A stretch of 20,347 nt of DNA from an uncultured beta proteobacterium (GTDB lineage: Bacteria > Pseudomonadota > Gammaproteobacteria > Burkholderiales > Burkholderiaceae): contig CAILON010000139.1 in NCBI GenBank assembly GCA_903835865.1, positions 1 through 20,347 of the forward strand, written 5' to 3'. Below the pieces are notes generated by a model that did not search any database, was not told the origin of the DNA, and saw only the letters and a list, made by a program, of their open reading frames with translations. Positions 1 to 7,151 of this stretch are shown piece after piece. Positions within the stretch are counted from its first letter, which is position 1. Each line of letters starts with the position of its first letter. A program made the position numbers and the translations under genes.

Positions 1-558
1 AATACTTACAAGCCTTTTGCTTGCGGCATTGTGATTCACCCTGCCATTGATGCTTGCGCCCAATTGCGTGCCCAAGGTGTTAAGGCGGAAGATGTTGAGC
101 GTATTGAATTGCGTGTACACCCACTGGTCCTAGAATTAACTGGCAAGAAAACACCAAAAGATGGTTTGGAAGGCAAGTTCAGCGTCTATCACGGCTGCGC
201 TGTTGGATTGATCTTTGGTCAAGCTGGCGAAGGTGAATATGCAGACGATATTGTCAATCGCGCTGATGTTGTAGCACTACGCGGAAAAGTAAATGCCACA
301 ACCGATAGATCAATTAGTGAAGCATCCGTAGATGTCAAAGCATTCCTGAAAGATGGCAAAGAAGTCCATGTATTTGTGAAGAATGCGATTGGCTCCGTTG
401 AAAATCCAATGAGCGATGCCAACCTTGAGCAAAAGTTTACTAGCCTTGCTGAGCCAATTATTGGCAAAGAAAAGACATGTCAACTGATTTCAGCGCTTTG
501 GCAATTGGGACAAGCGTCCGATCTAAAACACATCATTAGCCTTTGCACTCCAGACTAA
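1..558 (+). CDS. MmgE/PrpD family protein, 3' part (5' end outside window)
   Basis: The reading frame is open from base 1 with no start, so this is the C-terminal 185 residues of a longer protein; the family is usually about 450 aa. The first residues in view, KPFACGIVIHPAIDAC, match the conserved segment before the C-terminal lobe of MmgE/PrpD enzymes. The tail (MSDANLEQKF..LAEPIIG) is also typical. The family includes 2-methylcitrate dehydratase, cis-aconitate decarboxylase and iminodisuccinate epimerase, all cytoplasmic enzymes on small di- or tricarboxylates. Which reaction applies cannot be told from this half. A GTG at base 31 is inside the conserved segment and is not the true start. 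The next gene follows after 21 bases, so it heads or belongs to the operon ending with the Bug solute-binding protein, consistent with carboxylate catabolism. Confidence 0.88.
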   Translation, partial: NTYKPFACGIVIHPAIDACAQLRAQGVKAEDVERIELRVHPLVLELTGKKTPKDGLEGKFSVYHGCAVGLIFGQAGEGEYADDIVNRADVVALRGKVNATTDRSISEASVDVKAFLKDGKEVHVFVKNAIGSVENPMSDANLEQKFTSLAEPIIGKEKTCQLISALWQLGQASDLKHIISLCTPD

Positions 559-579
559 GTAGTCAGAAAGCGCATAACT

Positions 580-1554
580 ATGACTCTGCCTAATATCGTC
601 ATTCTGGGAGATTACGAGCGCGCACTTCGACGCTTCTCTAGCTGGGACAAGCTTGATGCATTAGGGAAGCTCACCATTCATCACGAGCCCCTTCGTGATG
701 AGGCTTTGTATGAGGCGGTAAAAGACGCGGATGCCATTGCGATTGTGCGCGATCGATCACCATTTAACGAAGCGATGATTGCACGTTTACCTAAGCTGAA
801 GTTTTTGATGTTTACCGGTGAGCGTAACGGCACTCTAGATTCTGGGGCATTAATTGCTCGCAACATTCCAATAGGCGTAACTCCTGGTGGCCCCTCTAAA
901 GAGACTACTGCTGAACTGACTTGGGCTCTAATTCTGGGGGCTTCTAAACGCCTTGTTGAAGAAAACCAACTCATCTCATCAGGTGGATGGCGCGATGAGT
1001 TGTCAGTGCTACCAATGCTTTCTGGAGAGCGTCTTGGTGTCATGGGTTTAGGATCCATTGGCAGTCGTGTTGCACGCGTTGGCGCAGCATTTGGTATGGA
1101 AGTAGTTACCTGGAGTCCGCGCATGACGCCTGAACGTGCTGCAGCAGAAAATGCCAAATCCGTCAGCCTAGAAGAATTACTTAAAACTTCTAAGATCATC
1201 ACAATGCACTTGGTTGCCGGGCCTGGCACCAAGGGCCTGATCTCCGCCGAACAACTTGCGCTCATGCGACCAGATTCAATTTTGGTAAACACCTCACGAT
1301 CAGCCCTGATTAATATGGCGGATCTTCAAATAGCATTAAAGGTTGGACGGCCAGGACAAGCAGCGGTAGACGTATTTGATGTTGAGCCACTCCCCGCAAA
1401 TGATCCGCTACGCAATACACCCCATTTACTAGTGACACCACACCTAGGATTTATTGCTGAGCCTATTTTTGAAATATTCTCTAAAGGCATTACTGAGAGC
1501 CTTGAAGCATGGCTAGAAAATAGGCCTATTCCACATCCTTTTAAGCCCCAATAA
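580..1554 (+). CDS. D-2-hydroxyacid dehydrogenase family protein
   Basis: A 324-aa cytoplasmic NAD(P)-dependent oxidoreductase predicted to interconvert a 2-hydroxyacid and a 2-oxoacid. The nucleotide-binding GxGxxG is GLGSIG at residues 156-161. The catalytic triad of the family is intact: Arg240 in VNTSRSALIN, Glu269 in DVFDVEP and His288 in VTPHLGF. It resembles the phosphoglycerate-dehydrogenase-like branch more than formate or lactate dehydrogenases, but the substrate is not readable. The ATG at 580 comes 21 bases after the MmgE/PrpD stop and gives a full-length N-terminal domain. The next gene starts 18 bases downstream in the same reading frame, and no terminator is seen between them. 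Its operon partners point to oxidation or reduction of a carboxylate captured by the Bug protein downstream. Confidence 0.9.
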   Translation: MTLPNIVILGDYERALRRFSSWDKLDALGKLTIHHEPLRDEALYEAVKDADAIAIVRDRSPFNEAMIARLPKLKFLMFTGERNGTLDSGALIARNIPIGVTPGGPSKETTAELTWALILGASKRLVEENQLISSGGWRDELSVLPMLSGERLGVMGLGSIGSRVARVGAAFGMEVVTWSPRMTPERAAAENAKSVSLEELLKTSKIITMHLVAGPGTKGLISAEQLALMRPDSILVNTSRSALINMADLQIALKVGRPGQAAVDVFDVEPLPANDPLRNTPHLLVTPHLGFIAEPIFEIFSKGITESLEAWLENRPIPHPFKPQ

Positions 1555-1572
1555 GAAAAGCATCATCCCATC

Positions 1573-2112
1573 TTGACTCAGCTAACCCCCCTACAGCTCT
1601 TTATCAGCTTTAGCAAAATTGGTATGTCTGGTTTTGGCGGAGTGTTGCCATGGGCAAGACGTACCTTGGTTGAGCGCGACAAAATTCTGAGCTCAGAAGA
1701 ATTTAGCGCAATCTTAGGTATCTGCCAAATCGTTCCAGGACCCAACATCATGAACTTGGCAGTGTGCGTTGGCTCCCGCTTTGCTGGTGCAAAAGGCGCA
1801 ATAGCCTCAATATTGGGGTTAACAATAGGTCCAGTATTGCTGGTCTTGGTATTGGCTGTTTTATATGATCATTACAGTTATTTAGAGTCAGTTAAAGGGG
1901 TGTTGCGCGGCATCTCCGCTGTAGGCGTTGGTTTAATTGCCTCAACTGGCCTCAAAATGCTTCGCGATGAATTTCAGTACCCAGCAATGCTTTTAGTGGT
2001 GATTGTGACTATTTTGTGTGCAAGCTACTTTCATCTTGGTTTAGGTTGGGTAGTCTTGATTGCATCACCTCTAGCACTTTTTTTGGCCTGGAACAAAGCA
2101 CATAAAGTATGA
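1573..2112 (+). CDS. ChrA-family (CHR) membrane transporter, first half-protein
   Basis: A 179-aa integral membrane protein equal to one CHR domain of the chromate ion transporter family. It has the family hallmarks FGG (residues 21-23) after SKIGMSG and the motif QIVPGPN (52-58), then hydrophobic spans around 75-100, 105-125 and 135-172. Short ChrA proteins of this size come as gene pairs that together replace the long two-domain ChrA. The start is TTG: it is the only start codon between the preceding in-frame stop and the conserved first helix, and the next ATG (1624) would remove part of the FGG region. The stop overlaps the next gene in an ATGA arrangement, so the halves are probably translationally coupled. 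Chromate export is the textbook role. In this carboxylate operon another anion is possible, though that is inference. Confidence 0.88.
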   Translation: MTQLTPLQLFISFSKIGMSGFGGVLPWARRTLVERDKILSSEEFSAILGICQIVPGPNIMNLAVCVGSRFAGAKGAIASILGLTIGPVLLVLVLAVLYDHYSYLESVKGVLRGISAVGVGLIASTGLKMLRDEFQYPAMLLVVIVTILCASYFHLGLGWVVLIASPLALFLAWNKAHKV

Positions 2113-2630
2113 GCATCCTCCTCAGCCTATTTCTAAAGCTTTCCGCTTTCTCGCTCGTTGCTTTTGGTGGGGTTAGTGCCCTCCTACCTGTACTTCTCAA
2201 TCTCGCAGTCAATCAAGAACATTGGATCGACCTACAAACGTTTTCAGATTACTTTGCGATAGCGCAAGCAGCGCCTGGCCCAAACTTTATGACAGTCACT
2301 TTATTGGGCTGGCACATTTATGGAGTAATAGGGGCCTTTGTAGCCACCTTTGCAATTGCTTGGCCCTCATCTATTTTGATTTATTACTTGCAGCGCTTCA
2401 TTCTAGGCATTAAAGATCCCCATAAAAAGCAATCCATCCAATATGCAGCTGCAGCTCTGGCAATCGGCCTAGTTCTGTCCTCCGCTTGGGAAATTGCCTT
2501 ACAAATTAATCATGGAGTCGCTGCTTATGCCTTGACCCTGGCGACAATTGCTTTTACATTATTCACACGCTGGCACCCCTTATACTTCATTGCATTGGGC
2601 GCTGTTTTAGGCTTATTTGGCTTTATCTAA
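2109..2630 (+). CDS. ChrA-family (CHR) membrane transporter, second half-protein
   Basis: A 173-aa membrane protein, the second CHR domain of the pair. It repeats the family motifs: FGG at residues 19-21 and QAAPGPN at 53-59. These are followed by spans near 65-95, 110-130 and 135-172. The first four bases (ATGA) overlap the stop of the first half, which suggests coupled translation and a one-to-one complex in the inner membrane. The half-proteins are divergent from each other, as is usual for paired short-chain CHR proteins expected to insert with opposite topology. The Bug solute-binding gene begins 12 bases downstream. No chromate-resistance companion such as a ChrB regulator is in the window. 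Confidence 0.88.
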   Translation: MSILLSLFLKLSAFSLVAFGGVSALLPVLLNLAVNQEHWIDLQTFSDYFAIAQAAPGPNFMTVTLLGWHIYGVIGAFVATFAIAWPSSILIYYLQRFILGIKDPHKKQSIQYAAAALAIGLVLSSAWEIALQINHGVAAYALTLATIAFTLFTRWHPLYFIALGAVLGLFGFI

Positions 2631-2642
2631 ATTGGATCACTT

Positions 2643-3626
2643 ATGAAACTCACCAAATCATTTGCACCCGCTCTGCTCGCACTAGGCATCTTGAGCATCT
2701 TCCATAGCGCGGCACAGGCTCAAGATAGCTATCCTAATAAGCCCATTAACTTTATTGTTCCCTATGCTGCTGGTGGTGGTGCTGACTCACGCAGTCGACA
2801 GATGGCGCAAAAAATGAGTGTGATCCTCAAGCAACCCATCATTGTGGATAACAAGCCGGGCGCAGGCGGTAATATCGGCACCGAAATGATTTCTCGTGCA
2901 GCACCAGATGGATACACCATTGGCATGGGGAACTTTGCTCCGATGGCCGTCAACAAGACTCTATTTACTAATCTTCGTTACGATCCTGAAAATGATGTAA
3001 CCCCAATCGTGCTGATTGAAAAGGGTCCATTAGTACTCGTTGTCAATCCAAATTCGCCATACAAGAATCTGCAAGATATCGTCAGTGCCGCAAAGGCTAA
3101 GCCCGGGGTATTAACATTTTCTTCTGGGGGCATTGGCGGTAGCCATCAACTCTCAGCAGAAATCTTTAAGCAAAGTGCTGGTATTGATATGATTCACGTA
3201 CCGTATAAGAGCGGCTCAGCTGGCCTGACCGATTTAATGGCAGGCAATGTCACCATGATGTTTGATCAAATGTATTCAGCGATGCCTAGTATTAAGGCCG
3301 ATAAGCTTCGACCAATCGCAATCACAAGCAAGAAGCGTTCACCACTGCTGCCTAACGTACCCAGCTTTACTGAGCTCGGCTACCCAAAGGTTGAGGTACT
3401 TAATTGGCAAGGTTTGATTGCTCCTAAGGGAACTCCAAAGGCAGTTATTGATAAGCTCAATGCAGCTGCTAACGAAGCATTAAAGGATCCACAACTACGT
3501 GAACTCATGCTCTCCCAGGGAAATGAAATTGGTGGCGGTACGCCTGCAGATTTTGCTAACCTGATTCGCTCAGAATCGATCAAGTGGGGCGCAGTAGTGC
3601 GCATTGCAAAGATCAAACCAGAGTAA
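2643..3626 (+). CDS. Bug/TctC family tripartite tricarboxylate transporter substrate-binding protein
   Basis: A 327-aa periplasmic solute-binding protein. Residues 1-26 are a Sec signal peptide with probable cleavage after AQA. The mature N-terminus YPNKPINFIVPYAAGGGAD is the Bug-family signature, followed by VDNKPGAGGNIGTE (68-81) and the APDGYT motif (87-92). Bug proteins bind carboxylates or other small polar acids, often with a conserved Asp in the GGGAD stretch. No TctA or TctB membrane subunits are in the window, so this is an orphan receptor here; such orphans are very common in Burkholderiales. It is last in the operon with MmgE/PrpD, the 2-hydroxyacid dehydrogenase and the two ChrA halves, and is followed by a terminator hairpin. 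Confidence 0.93.
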   Translation: MKLTKSFAPALLALGILSIFHSAAQAQDSYPNKPINFIVPYAAGGGADSRSRQMAQKMSVILKQPIIVDNKPGAGGNIGTEMISRAAPDGYTIGMGNFAPMAVNKTLFTNLRYDPENDVTPIVLIEKGPLVLVVNPNSPYKNLQDIVSAAKAKPGVLTFSSGGIGGSHQLSAEIFKQSAGIDMIHVPYKSGSAGLTDLMAGNVTMMFDQMYSAMPSIKADKLRPIAITSKKRSPLLPNVPSFTELGYPKVEVLNWQGLIAPKGTPKAVIDKLNAAANEALKDPQLRELMLSQGNEIGGGTPADFANLIRSESIKWGAVVRIAKIKPE

Positions 3627-3656
3627 TTAGTTTTAGTTCAAGAGCGGGAAGACTCT

Positions 3657-3676
3657 AACGGGGATTCCCGTTTTTT
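3657..3676 (+). terminator. Rho-independent terminator closing the MmgE/PrpD-ChrA-Bug operon
   Basis: AACGGG (3657-3662) pairs with CCCGTT (3667-3672) around a GATT loop and runs into a T-rich tract (TTTTTTATTT from 3671). It lies 30 bases after the Bug stop and overlaps the stop codon of the convergent crcB gene. The opposite strand has no T tract after the stem, so it probably acts on the + strand only. Confidence 0.8.
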
Positions 3677-4052
3677 ATTTCAGGGCTTGATAGGTCAAGA
3701 TACCCAAGAAAGTCAGCACCAAAGATCCAACGAGATGTAAGAGCGCAGTTCCTAGTGCCCACGTGAATTCTCCACGTTGCATGAAGCTCACCACTTCGGC
3801 CGAAAAGCTAGAGAAGGTAGTGAGGCCCCCTAAAAAACCAGTGATCACAAATAACTTCCACTCTGGAGATAGACTGGGGTTGCTGCCAAAGAAAGCAACG
3901 GCAATTCCCACTAGATAGCCTCCAACCATATTGGACAAAAGCGTTCCAAGCGGAACGACTGAGGCAGCACCTACAGTGAGAAAATTAAAGCCGGCCCGTA
4001 ATAAAGCGCCAAGCCCCGCACCACAAAATATCGCTAGAAAGGATAGCCACAT
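3675..4052 (-). CDS. crcB: Fluoride ion channel CrcB/FluC
   Basis: A 125-aa inner-membrane protein of four spans that exports fluoride as a dual-topology dimer. Visible family motifs are GAGLGALLR (11-19), [13 protein letters not shown] with the conserved Asn41 (37-49), and the channel signature [13 protein letters not shown] (71-83), which carries the central Na+-binding and Phe-gate regions. A longer frame reaches 4091, but it would overlap the dioxygenase gene by 29 bases and add an unrelated N-terminus. The Met at 4052 gives the usual family length and a 10-base gap, so it was chosen. It appears to be the last gene of a minus-strand operon with the dioxygenase and a 45-aa membrane protein. 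No fluoride riboswitch was recognised upstream of that operon. Confidence 0.92.
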   Translation of the reverse strand: MWLSFLAIFCGAGLGALLRAGFNFLTVGAASVVPLGTLLSNMVGGYLVGIAVAFFGSNPSLSPEWKLFVITGFLGGLTTFSSFSAEVVSFMQRGEFTWALGTALLHLVGSLVLTFLGILTYQALK

Positions 4053-4062
4053 ATTGAGCGCT

Positions 4063-4842
4063 CTATTGAATTGAAAAACCGAGCATGCCAATGGAGCTCA
4101 TCTCTATGCCATCAATATAAATCTTGGCTCGCTCATCTTCCTCTTGGAGTGCCAGGGTATATAAAGCTGGCCAGTAGTGTTCTGGTGTTGGAATTGATAA
4201 GTGAGCAGCATCACCATAAGCATCCCAATTGATGAGAGACTCATGATGATTGGCAAGCATCTCTGAACTAAAAAATGCATTGAAGTCTTTAGCCCAATGA
4301 GCAGGCTCTACATTGTCATGCCAATCAATCGTGCGCAGGTTATGCACTACATTACCGCTAGCAAGAATCAAAATATTTTCATCACGCAATGGGCGTAGTA
4401 ACTTGGCTAACTCGTAATGCTCTCGAGCAGACTTTGAACCATCTAGACTCAGTTGCACGATCGGAACATCAGCATCAGGGTAGAGATATTTCAAAACCGA
4501 CCAAGCACCATGATCGATGCCCCATTCATTCTCTTCAAGAACCACTGGAACATTTAACAACTCAGTAACGCGATCAGCTAGCGCAGGACTGCCAGGCGCT
4601 GGATATTGAATATCAAAAAGCGCTTGCGGAAATCCGCCAAAGTCGTGAATCGTTTTAGGTTTGGTCATTGCAGTAACCCATACTCCACGGGTTACCCAAT
4701 GTGCCGAGATGACTAGCACTGCATCTGGGCGTTTTAATGATTTACCTAGCTCAGCCCATGCCGCGGTATAGCGATTGGGCTCTAAGGCATACATTGGACT
4801 GCCATGGCCAGCAAATACAGCAGGTTGGCGATGGCTAGTCAT
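4063..4842 (-). CDS. Class III extradiol ring-cleavage dioxygenase, DODA/YgiD type
   Basis: A 259-aa cytoplasmic metalloenzyme of the LigB superfamily, closest in layout to 4,5-DOPA-extradiol-dioxygenase (YgiD/DODA). Metal and catalytic histidines are visible at His13 (AGHGSP), His48 (ISAHW), His111 (GIDHGAW), His167 (NVVHNLR) and His222 (PTPEHYWP), all in the usual context. The length matches the family (about 260 aa). The ATG at 4842 follows the stop of the 45-aa membrane protein by 9 bases, and crcB follows by 10 bases, so the three are probably co-transcribed. The physiological substrate of most bacterial members is unknown; a catechol-like compound is the expectation. No other aromatic-degradation genes are nearby, which argues for a housekeeping or detoxifying role rather than a catabolic pathway. 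Confidence 0.9.
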   Translation of the reverse strand: MTSHRQPAVFAGHGSPMYALEPNRYTAAWAELGKSLKRPDAVLVISAHWVTRGVWVTAMTKPKTIHDFGGFPQALFDIQYPAPGSPALADRVTELLNVPVVLEENEWGIDHGAWSVLKYLYPDADVPIVQLSLDGSKSAREHYELAKLLRPLRDENILILASGNVVHNLRTIDWHDNVEPAHWAKDFNAFFSSEMLANHHESLINWDAYGDAAHLSIPTPEHYWPALYTLALQEEDERAKIYIDGIEMSSIGMLGFSIQ

Positions 4843-4851
4843 GAATTCAAA

Positions 4852-4989
4852 TTAACCGAATACGTAACCAGTATGAGCTGCCACCAAAGCAAACAAAATA
4901 GCCAAGCTAGTAGCTGCGGCCAACATGACGATCAAAGTAATGATCTTTTTATTGATTTCTTCTTTAGGTTCGTTGTGCCATTCGTTCAT
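4852..4989 (-). CDS. 45-aa single-span membrane protein
   Basis: A small gene read directly from the minus strand. The protein begins MNEWHNEPKEEINKKI, a charged N-terminus of about 16 residues. It continues with one hydrophobic span at about 16-38 (IITLIVMLAAATSLAILFAL) and ends VAAHTGYVFG. The ATG has a strong GAGGA ribosome-binding site 6 bases upstream, and the stop is 9 bases before the dioxygenase start. It therefore looks like a real first or second gene of the dioxygenase-crcB operon. No family was recognised. The + strand frame across this stretch codes for a low-quality sequence and is a shadow. A topology with the N-terminus in the cytoplasm is suggested by the lysines flanking the span (inference). 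Confidence 0.72.
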   Translation of the reverse strand: MNEWHNEPKEEINKKIITLIVMLAAATSLAILFALVAAHTGYVFG

Positions 4990-5033
4990 ACTCAATCCTC
5001 TTTAAACACATTAATTAATAGGGTAATTATCCA

Positions 5034-5201
5034 CTATCGACCGCGGCCGGCCTTGCGCATCATGCCTTTTCCGCCGCCAAAGCCTGCCTGAGGCCGTCCG
5101 GCTGGGCCAGATGGTCCCTTGGGGACTGGAGGACGTGCTGGCGGCTTAGCAACTACAGGCTTAGCTGGGTTCTTTGGGTCGGGTTTTTTATCGTCAGTCA
5201 A
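5034..5201 (-). CDS. 55-aa Pro/Gly/Arg-rich basic protein (TTG start)
   Basis: Read directly from the minus strand. It starts TTG with a TAGGAG ribosome-binding site at good spacing, and no ATG is available until near the C-terminus. The sequence has low complexity: an N-terminal MTDDKKPDPKNPAKP, a middle with repeated Pro (PPARPPVPKGPSGPAG), and a basic C-terminus GGGKGMMRKAGRGR. It is probably disordered, and the RGR tail could bind nucleic acid or a phosphate-rich partner; that is inference. It lies 44 bases upstream of the 45-aa protein on the same strand and 28 bases from the divergent M50 protease start. The high GC of this stretch fits its Pro/Gly codons. No known family was recognised. 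Confidence 0.6.
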   Translation of the reverse strand: MTDDKKPDPKNPAKPVVAKPPARPPVPKGPSGPAGRPQAGFGGGKGMMRKAGRGR

Positions 5202-5229
5202 TTTTTGCTCCTATGGATATCATATTGCC

Positions 5230-5892
5230 ATGATTACTGACTATTCTATCCAAGCCGTTGCAATTAATGCTATTCCCTTGATTTTCGCCATCACTATCCA
5301 TGAGGCGGCTCATGGATATGTCGCACGTAAGTTTGGGGATAACACTGCCTATATGCTCGGCCGTGTCACCCTGAACCCTGCCAAACATATAGACCCAGTA
5401 GGCACTATTTTGATCCCCTTGGCCCTGCTTCTCACCGGATCACCATTTTTAGTGGGCTATGCCAAGCCGGTTCCCGTCAACTTTGGGCGCCTCAGAAACC
5501 CCAGAATTGACTCTATTTGGGTTGCCTTAGCCGGACCGGGTTCAAACTTTATCCAGGCAATTATCTGGGCAATATTACTCATCTGCCTACTTGGTTTTGG
5601 GGTGGACGAAAAGTTTTTGGTTTCCATGGCACAAGCCGGCATCACCTGGAATCTTGGCCTACTTGTCTTTAATCTCTTTCCGCTGCCGCCCTTAGATGGT
5701 GGACGTATCTTGTCAAGCCTGCTTCCGGCGCGCCAGTCTATTGCTTTAGGAAAACTCGAGCCATGGGGATTTTTCATTGTGCTCGCTCTTGTATTTACAG
5801 GAATTATCGGCAGCCTTTGGATGGAGCCGCTCATGGCATTTTTTAAATGGCTTCTCTACCTCATTACGCTACCTTTGCAAATGATTCTCTAG
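5230..5892 (+). CDS. Site-2 protease family (M50) membrane metalloprotease
   Basis: A 220-aa polytopic membrane zinc protease, the short form without PDZ or CBS domains. The zinc motif HEAAH is at 24-28 in the first helix, and the second motif NLFPLPPLDGG is at 148-158, with Asp156 as the third ligand. The central AGPGSNF (101-107) is also conserved. Such short M50 proteins are common in Proteobacteria, but their substrates are mostly unknown. The ATG at 5230 gives the family N-terminus (MITDYSIQAVAINAIPLIFA). The frame stays open upstream to 5119, but that part is antisense to the 55-aa gene and is rejected. It is transcribed divergently from the small minus-strand genes with only 28 bases between starts. 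Confidence 0.9.
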   Translation: MITDYSIQAVAINAIPLIFAITIHEAAHGYVARKFGDNTAYMLGRVTLNPAKHIDPVGTILIPLALLLTGSPFLVGYAKPVPVNFGRLRNPRIDSIWVALAGPGSNFIQAIIWAILLICLLGFGVDEKFLVSMAQAGITWNLGLLVFNLFPLPPLDGGRILSSLLPARQSIALGKLEPWGFFIVLALVFTGIIGSLWMEPLMAFFKWLLYLITLPLQMIL

Positions 5893-5984
5893 TTTGGTGC
5901 AAGAGCAAAAGACATCATTCTGGGGTATGCTCATTATCAGTTGGATTTACCCTTTCTCAACCGCTCAATAAATAGAGGTCAACT

Positions 5985-6437
5985 ATGAAACTACAAAAAA
6001 TTATTCTTGCTGCTACCGCTACAGTATTAGCGGTTGGAACAGGTTTCGCATTTGCTCAATTCCAAAAATCAGAAGACGCCATTAAATATCGCCAAAGTGT
6101 ATATACCGTAATGTCGCATTCTTTTGGGAAAATTAGTGCTGTTGTAAAAGGTGAAGCCCCTTACAACAAAGAAGAAGTTGCTAAGAACGCGGCGCTTGTT
6201 GCGACCCTCTCAACACTGCCATGGCAAGCATTTGGTCCGGGCACTGAAGGTGGTAAGGCGCAGCCAGAAATTTGGTCAGAAAACGCAAAGTTCAAAGCAG
6301 CAGCCGAAAAGATGCAGCTCGCAGTAGCCAATTTAAATACTGCCGCTCAATCAGGTGATCTTGAAAACATTAAGAAAACTTTTGCTGCCGCAGGACAAAC
6401 CTGCAAAGGCTGTCACGACGATTTCAAGAAGAAGTAA
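5985..6437 (+). CDS. Cytochrome c' (class II c-type cytochrome)
   Basis: A 150-aa periplasmic cytochrome. Residues 1-24 are a Sec signal peptide (cleavage after FAFA). The mature part is a four-helix bundle with a single haem-binding CKGCH at 140-144, close to the C-terminus as in cytochromes c'. The early part QKSEDAIKYRQSVYTVMSHSF is typical of the first helix. The haem in this family is often five-coordinate and binds NO, so roles in NO tolerance or electron transfer are known for relatives. AGAGG lies 7 bases before the ATG. The 3' end overlaps the convergent cytochrome b gene by 14 bases, pairing a periplasmic cytochrome with a membrane cytochrome that could reduce it. Confidence 0.93.
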   Translation: MKLQKIILAATATVLAVGTGFAFAQFQKSEDAIKYRQSVYTVMSHSFGKISAVVKGEAPYNKEEVAKNAALVATLSTLPWQAFGPGTEGGKAQPEIWSENAKFKAAAEKMQLAVANLNTAAQSGDLENIKKTFAAAGQTCKGCHDDFKKK

Positions 6438-7107
6438 TCAAGTAACCCACTCCTACTGCGATCACGCTTAAAAGAATTAACGCAAGCGTGCGCTGAATAA
6501 AGCCATCCTTAGATGGTCGACCCAAGTCAGCTGGCGAATAACTCGCTTCTTCACTTGGGTCAATTTCTTTATCGCCACTTAACATTGGCTTAATGAGATC
6601 TTCACCCTTAAACTTTTTGTAGTACAGAATGGCTGCAATATGAATGGTAATTAAGGTGTAAATCAACACCTGATTTGCCTCATGAATTTCTGAGAAGAAT
6701 GAAACCAAAAAGTTGGGGATATATTTTGCTAATGGACCCTGAAAGGTCACCTCATCATCCACAAATAAACCAGTAAATACCTGAACACATAAAACAAACA
6801 GCAAAGCAAAAACAGAGACGGCCCCCAGTGGGTTGTGTCCCAATACTCGAGGAGACTTTCCGCTTAGGTAATTGAGGATCCCTGCCTTTGAAGGAAAGAA
6901 GGTAGAAAAGCGCGCATGAGTAGATCCTATAAAACCCCAAACAATGCGGAAAATTAATAAGACTAAAACGCTGTAACCAAAATAGGCATGCCATTCAATT
7001 GCATAGCCACCTAGGTTGGCGCTCACTAAGCTGCCAACGATACAAAGGACCAATAGCCAATGAAATACCCGAATTGGCAGGTCCCAGACGCGAATGATTT
7101 TCTTCAT
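6424..7107 (-). CDS. Cytochrome b561-type membrane cytochrome b
   Basis: A 227-aa integral membrane di-haem cytochrome of the Ni,Fe-hydrogenase/thiosulfate-reductase cytochrome b type. The N-terminus VWDLPIRVFHW carries His16. Other likely haem histidines are His40 (IEWHAYFGY), His142 (IHEANQ) and His156 (TIHIAAILYYKKFKG). The helices lie near 14-32, 38-60, 95-115, 142-165 and 205-224. The Met at 7107 starts the conserved region; the frame extends 13 codons further to a TTG without support. It would move electrons between the quinone pool and a periplasmic acceptor. The adjacent cytochrome c' is the obvious candidate (inference; known in several other Proteobacteria as neighbours). A tail of about 40 polar residues before the last helix (about 165-205) is also seen in relatives. 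Confidence 0.88.
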   Translation of the reverse strand: MKKIIRVWDLPIRVFHWLLVLCIVGSLVSANLGGYAIEWHAYFGYSVLVLLIFRIVWGFIGSTHARFSTFFPSKAGILNYLSGKSPRVLGHNPLGAVSVFALLFVLCVQVFTGLFVDDEVTFQGPLAKYIPNFLVSFFSEIHEANQVLIYTLITIHIAAILYYKKFKGEDLIKPMLSGDKEIDPSEEASYSPADLGRPSKDGFIQRTLALILLSVIAVGVGYLITSS

Positions 7108-7151
7108 TCCATAAGGATAAAGCACGATTTGTCTTAAACTAAGCAAAATTT

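Noticed and set aside
31..33. GTG at base 31 as the start of the MmgE/PrpD gene
   Set aside because: The frame is open to base 1 and the residues before the GTG (KPFACGI) belong to the conserved family segment, so the gene continues beyond the left edge.
681..1292. 203-aa open frame on the minus strand within the first 2-hydroxyacid dehydrogenase
   Set aside because: A shadow of a clearly conserved gene; Ser/Arg-rich composition with no motif and no ribosome-binding site. Other antisense frames inside conserved genes were rejected for the same reason.
4053..4091. N-terminal extension of CrcB to a start at 4091
   Set aside because: It would overlap the dioxygenase gene by 29 bases and add 13 residues unlike the family; the Met at 4052 gives the standard N-terminus.
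4990..5033. Fluoride riboswitch upstream of the crcB-containing operon
   Set aside because: The 44-base gap is AT-rich and shows no GGNGAU-type core or pseudoknot pattern that I could recognise.
4804..5229. + strand open frames (4804-5091 and the 5' extension 5119-5229 of the M50 gene)
   Set aside because: They are antisense to two better-supported minus-strand small genes, have no ribosome-binding site and encode compositionally odd sequence; the M50 family begins at the Met at 5230.
5893..5984. FNR-type or strong sigma-70 promoter before cytochrome c'
   Set aside because: Pieces such as TTGGAT and TATGCT are present, but spacing and symmetry do not fit a TTGAT-N4-ATCAA site or a -35/-10 pair.
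7108..7146. TTG start at 7146 for the cytochrome b gene
   Set aside because: The 13 extra residues are outside the family start, which begins at MKKIIRVWDLPIRVFHW (7107).
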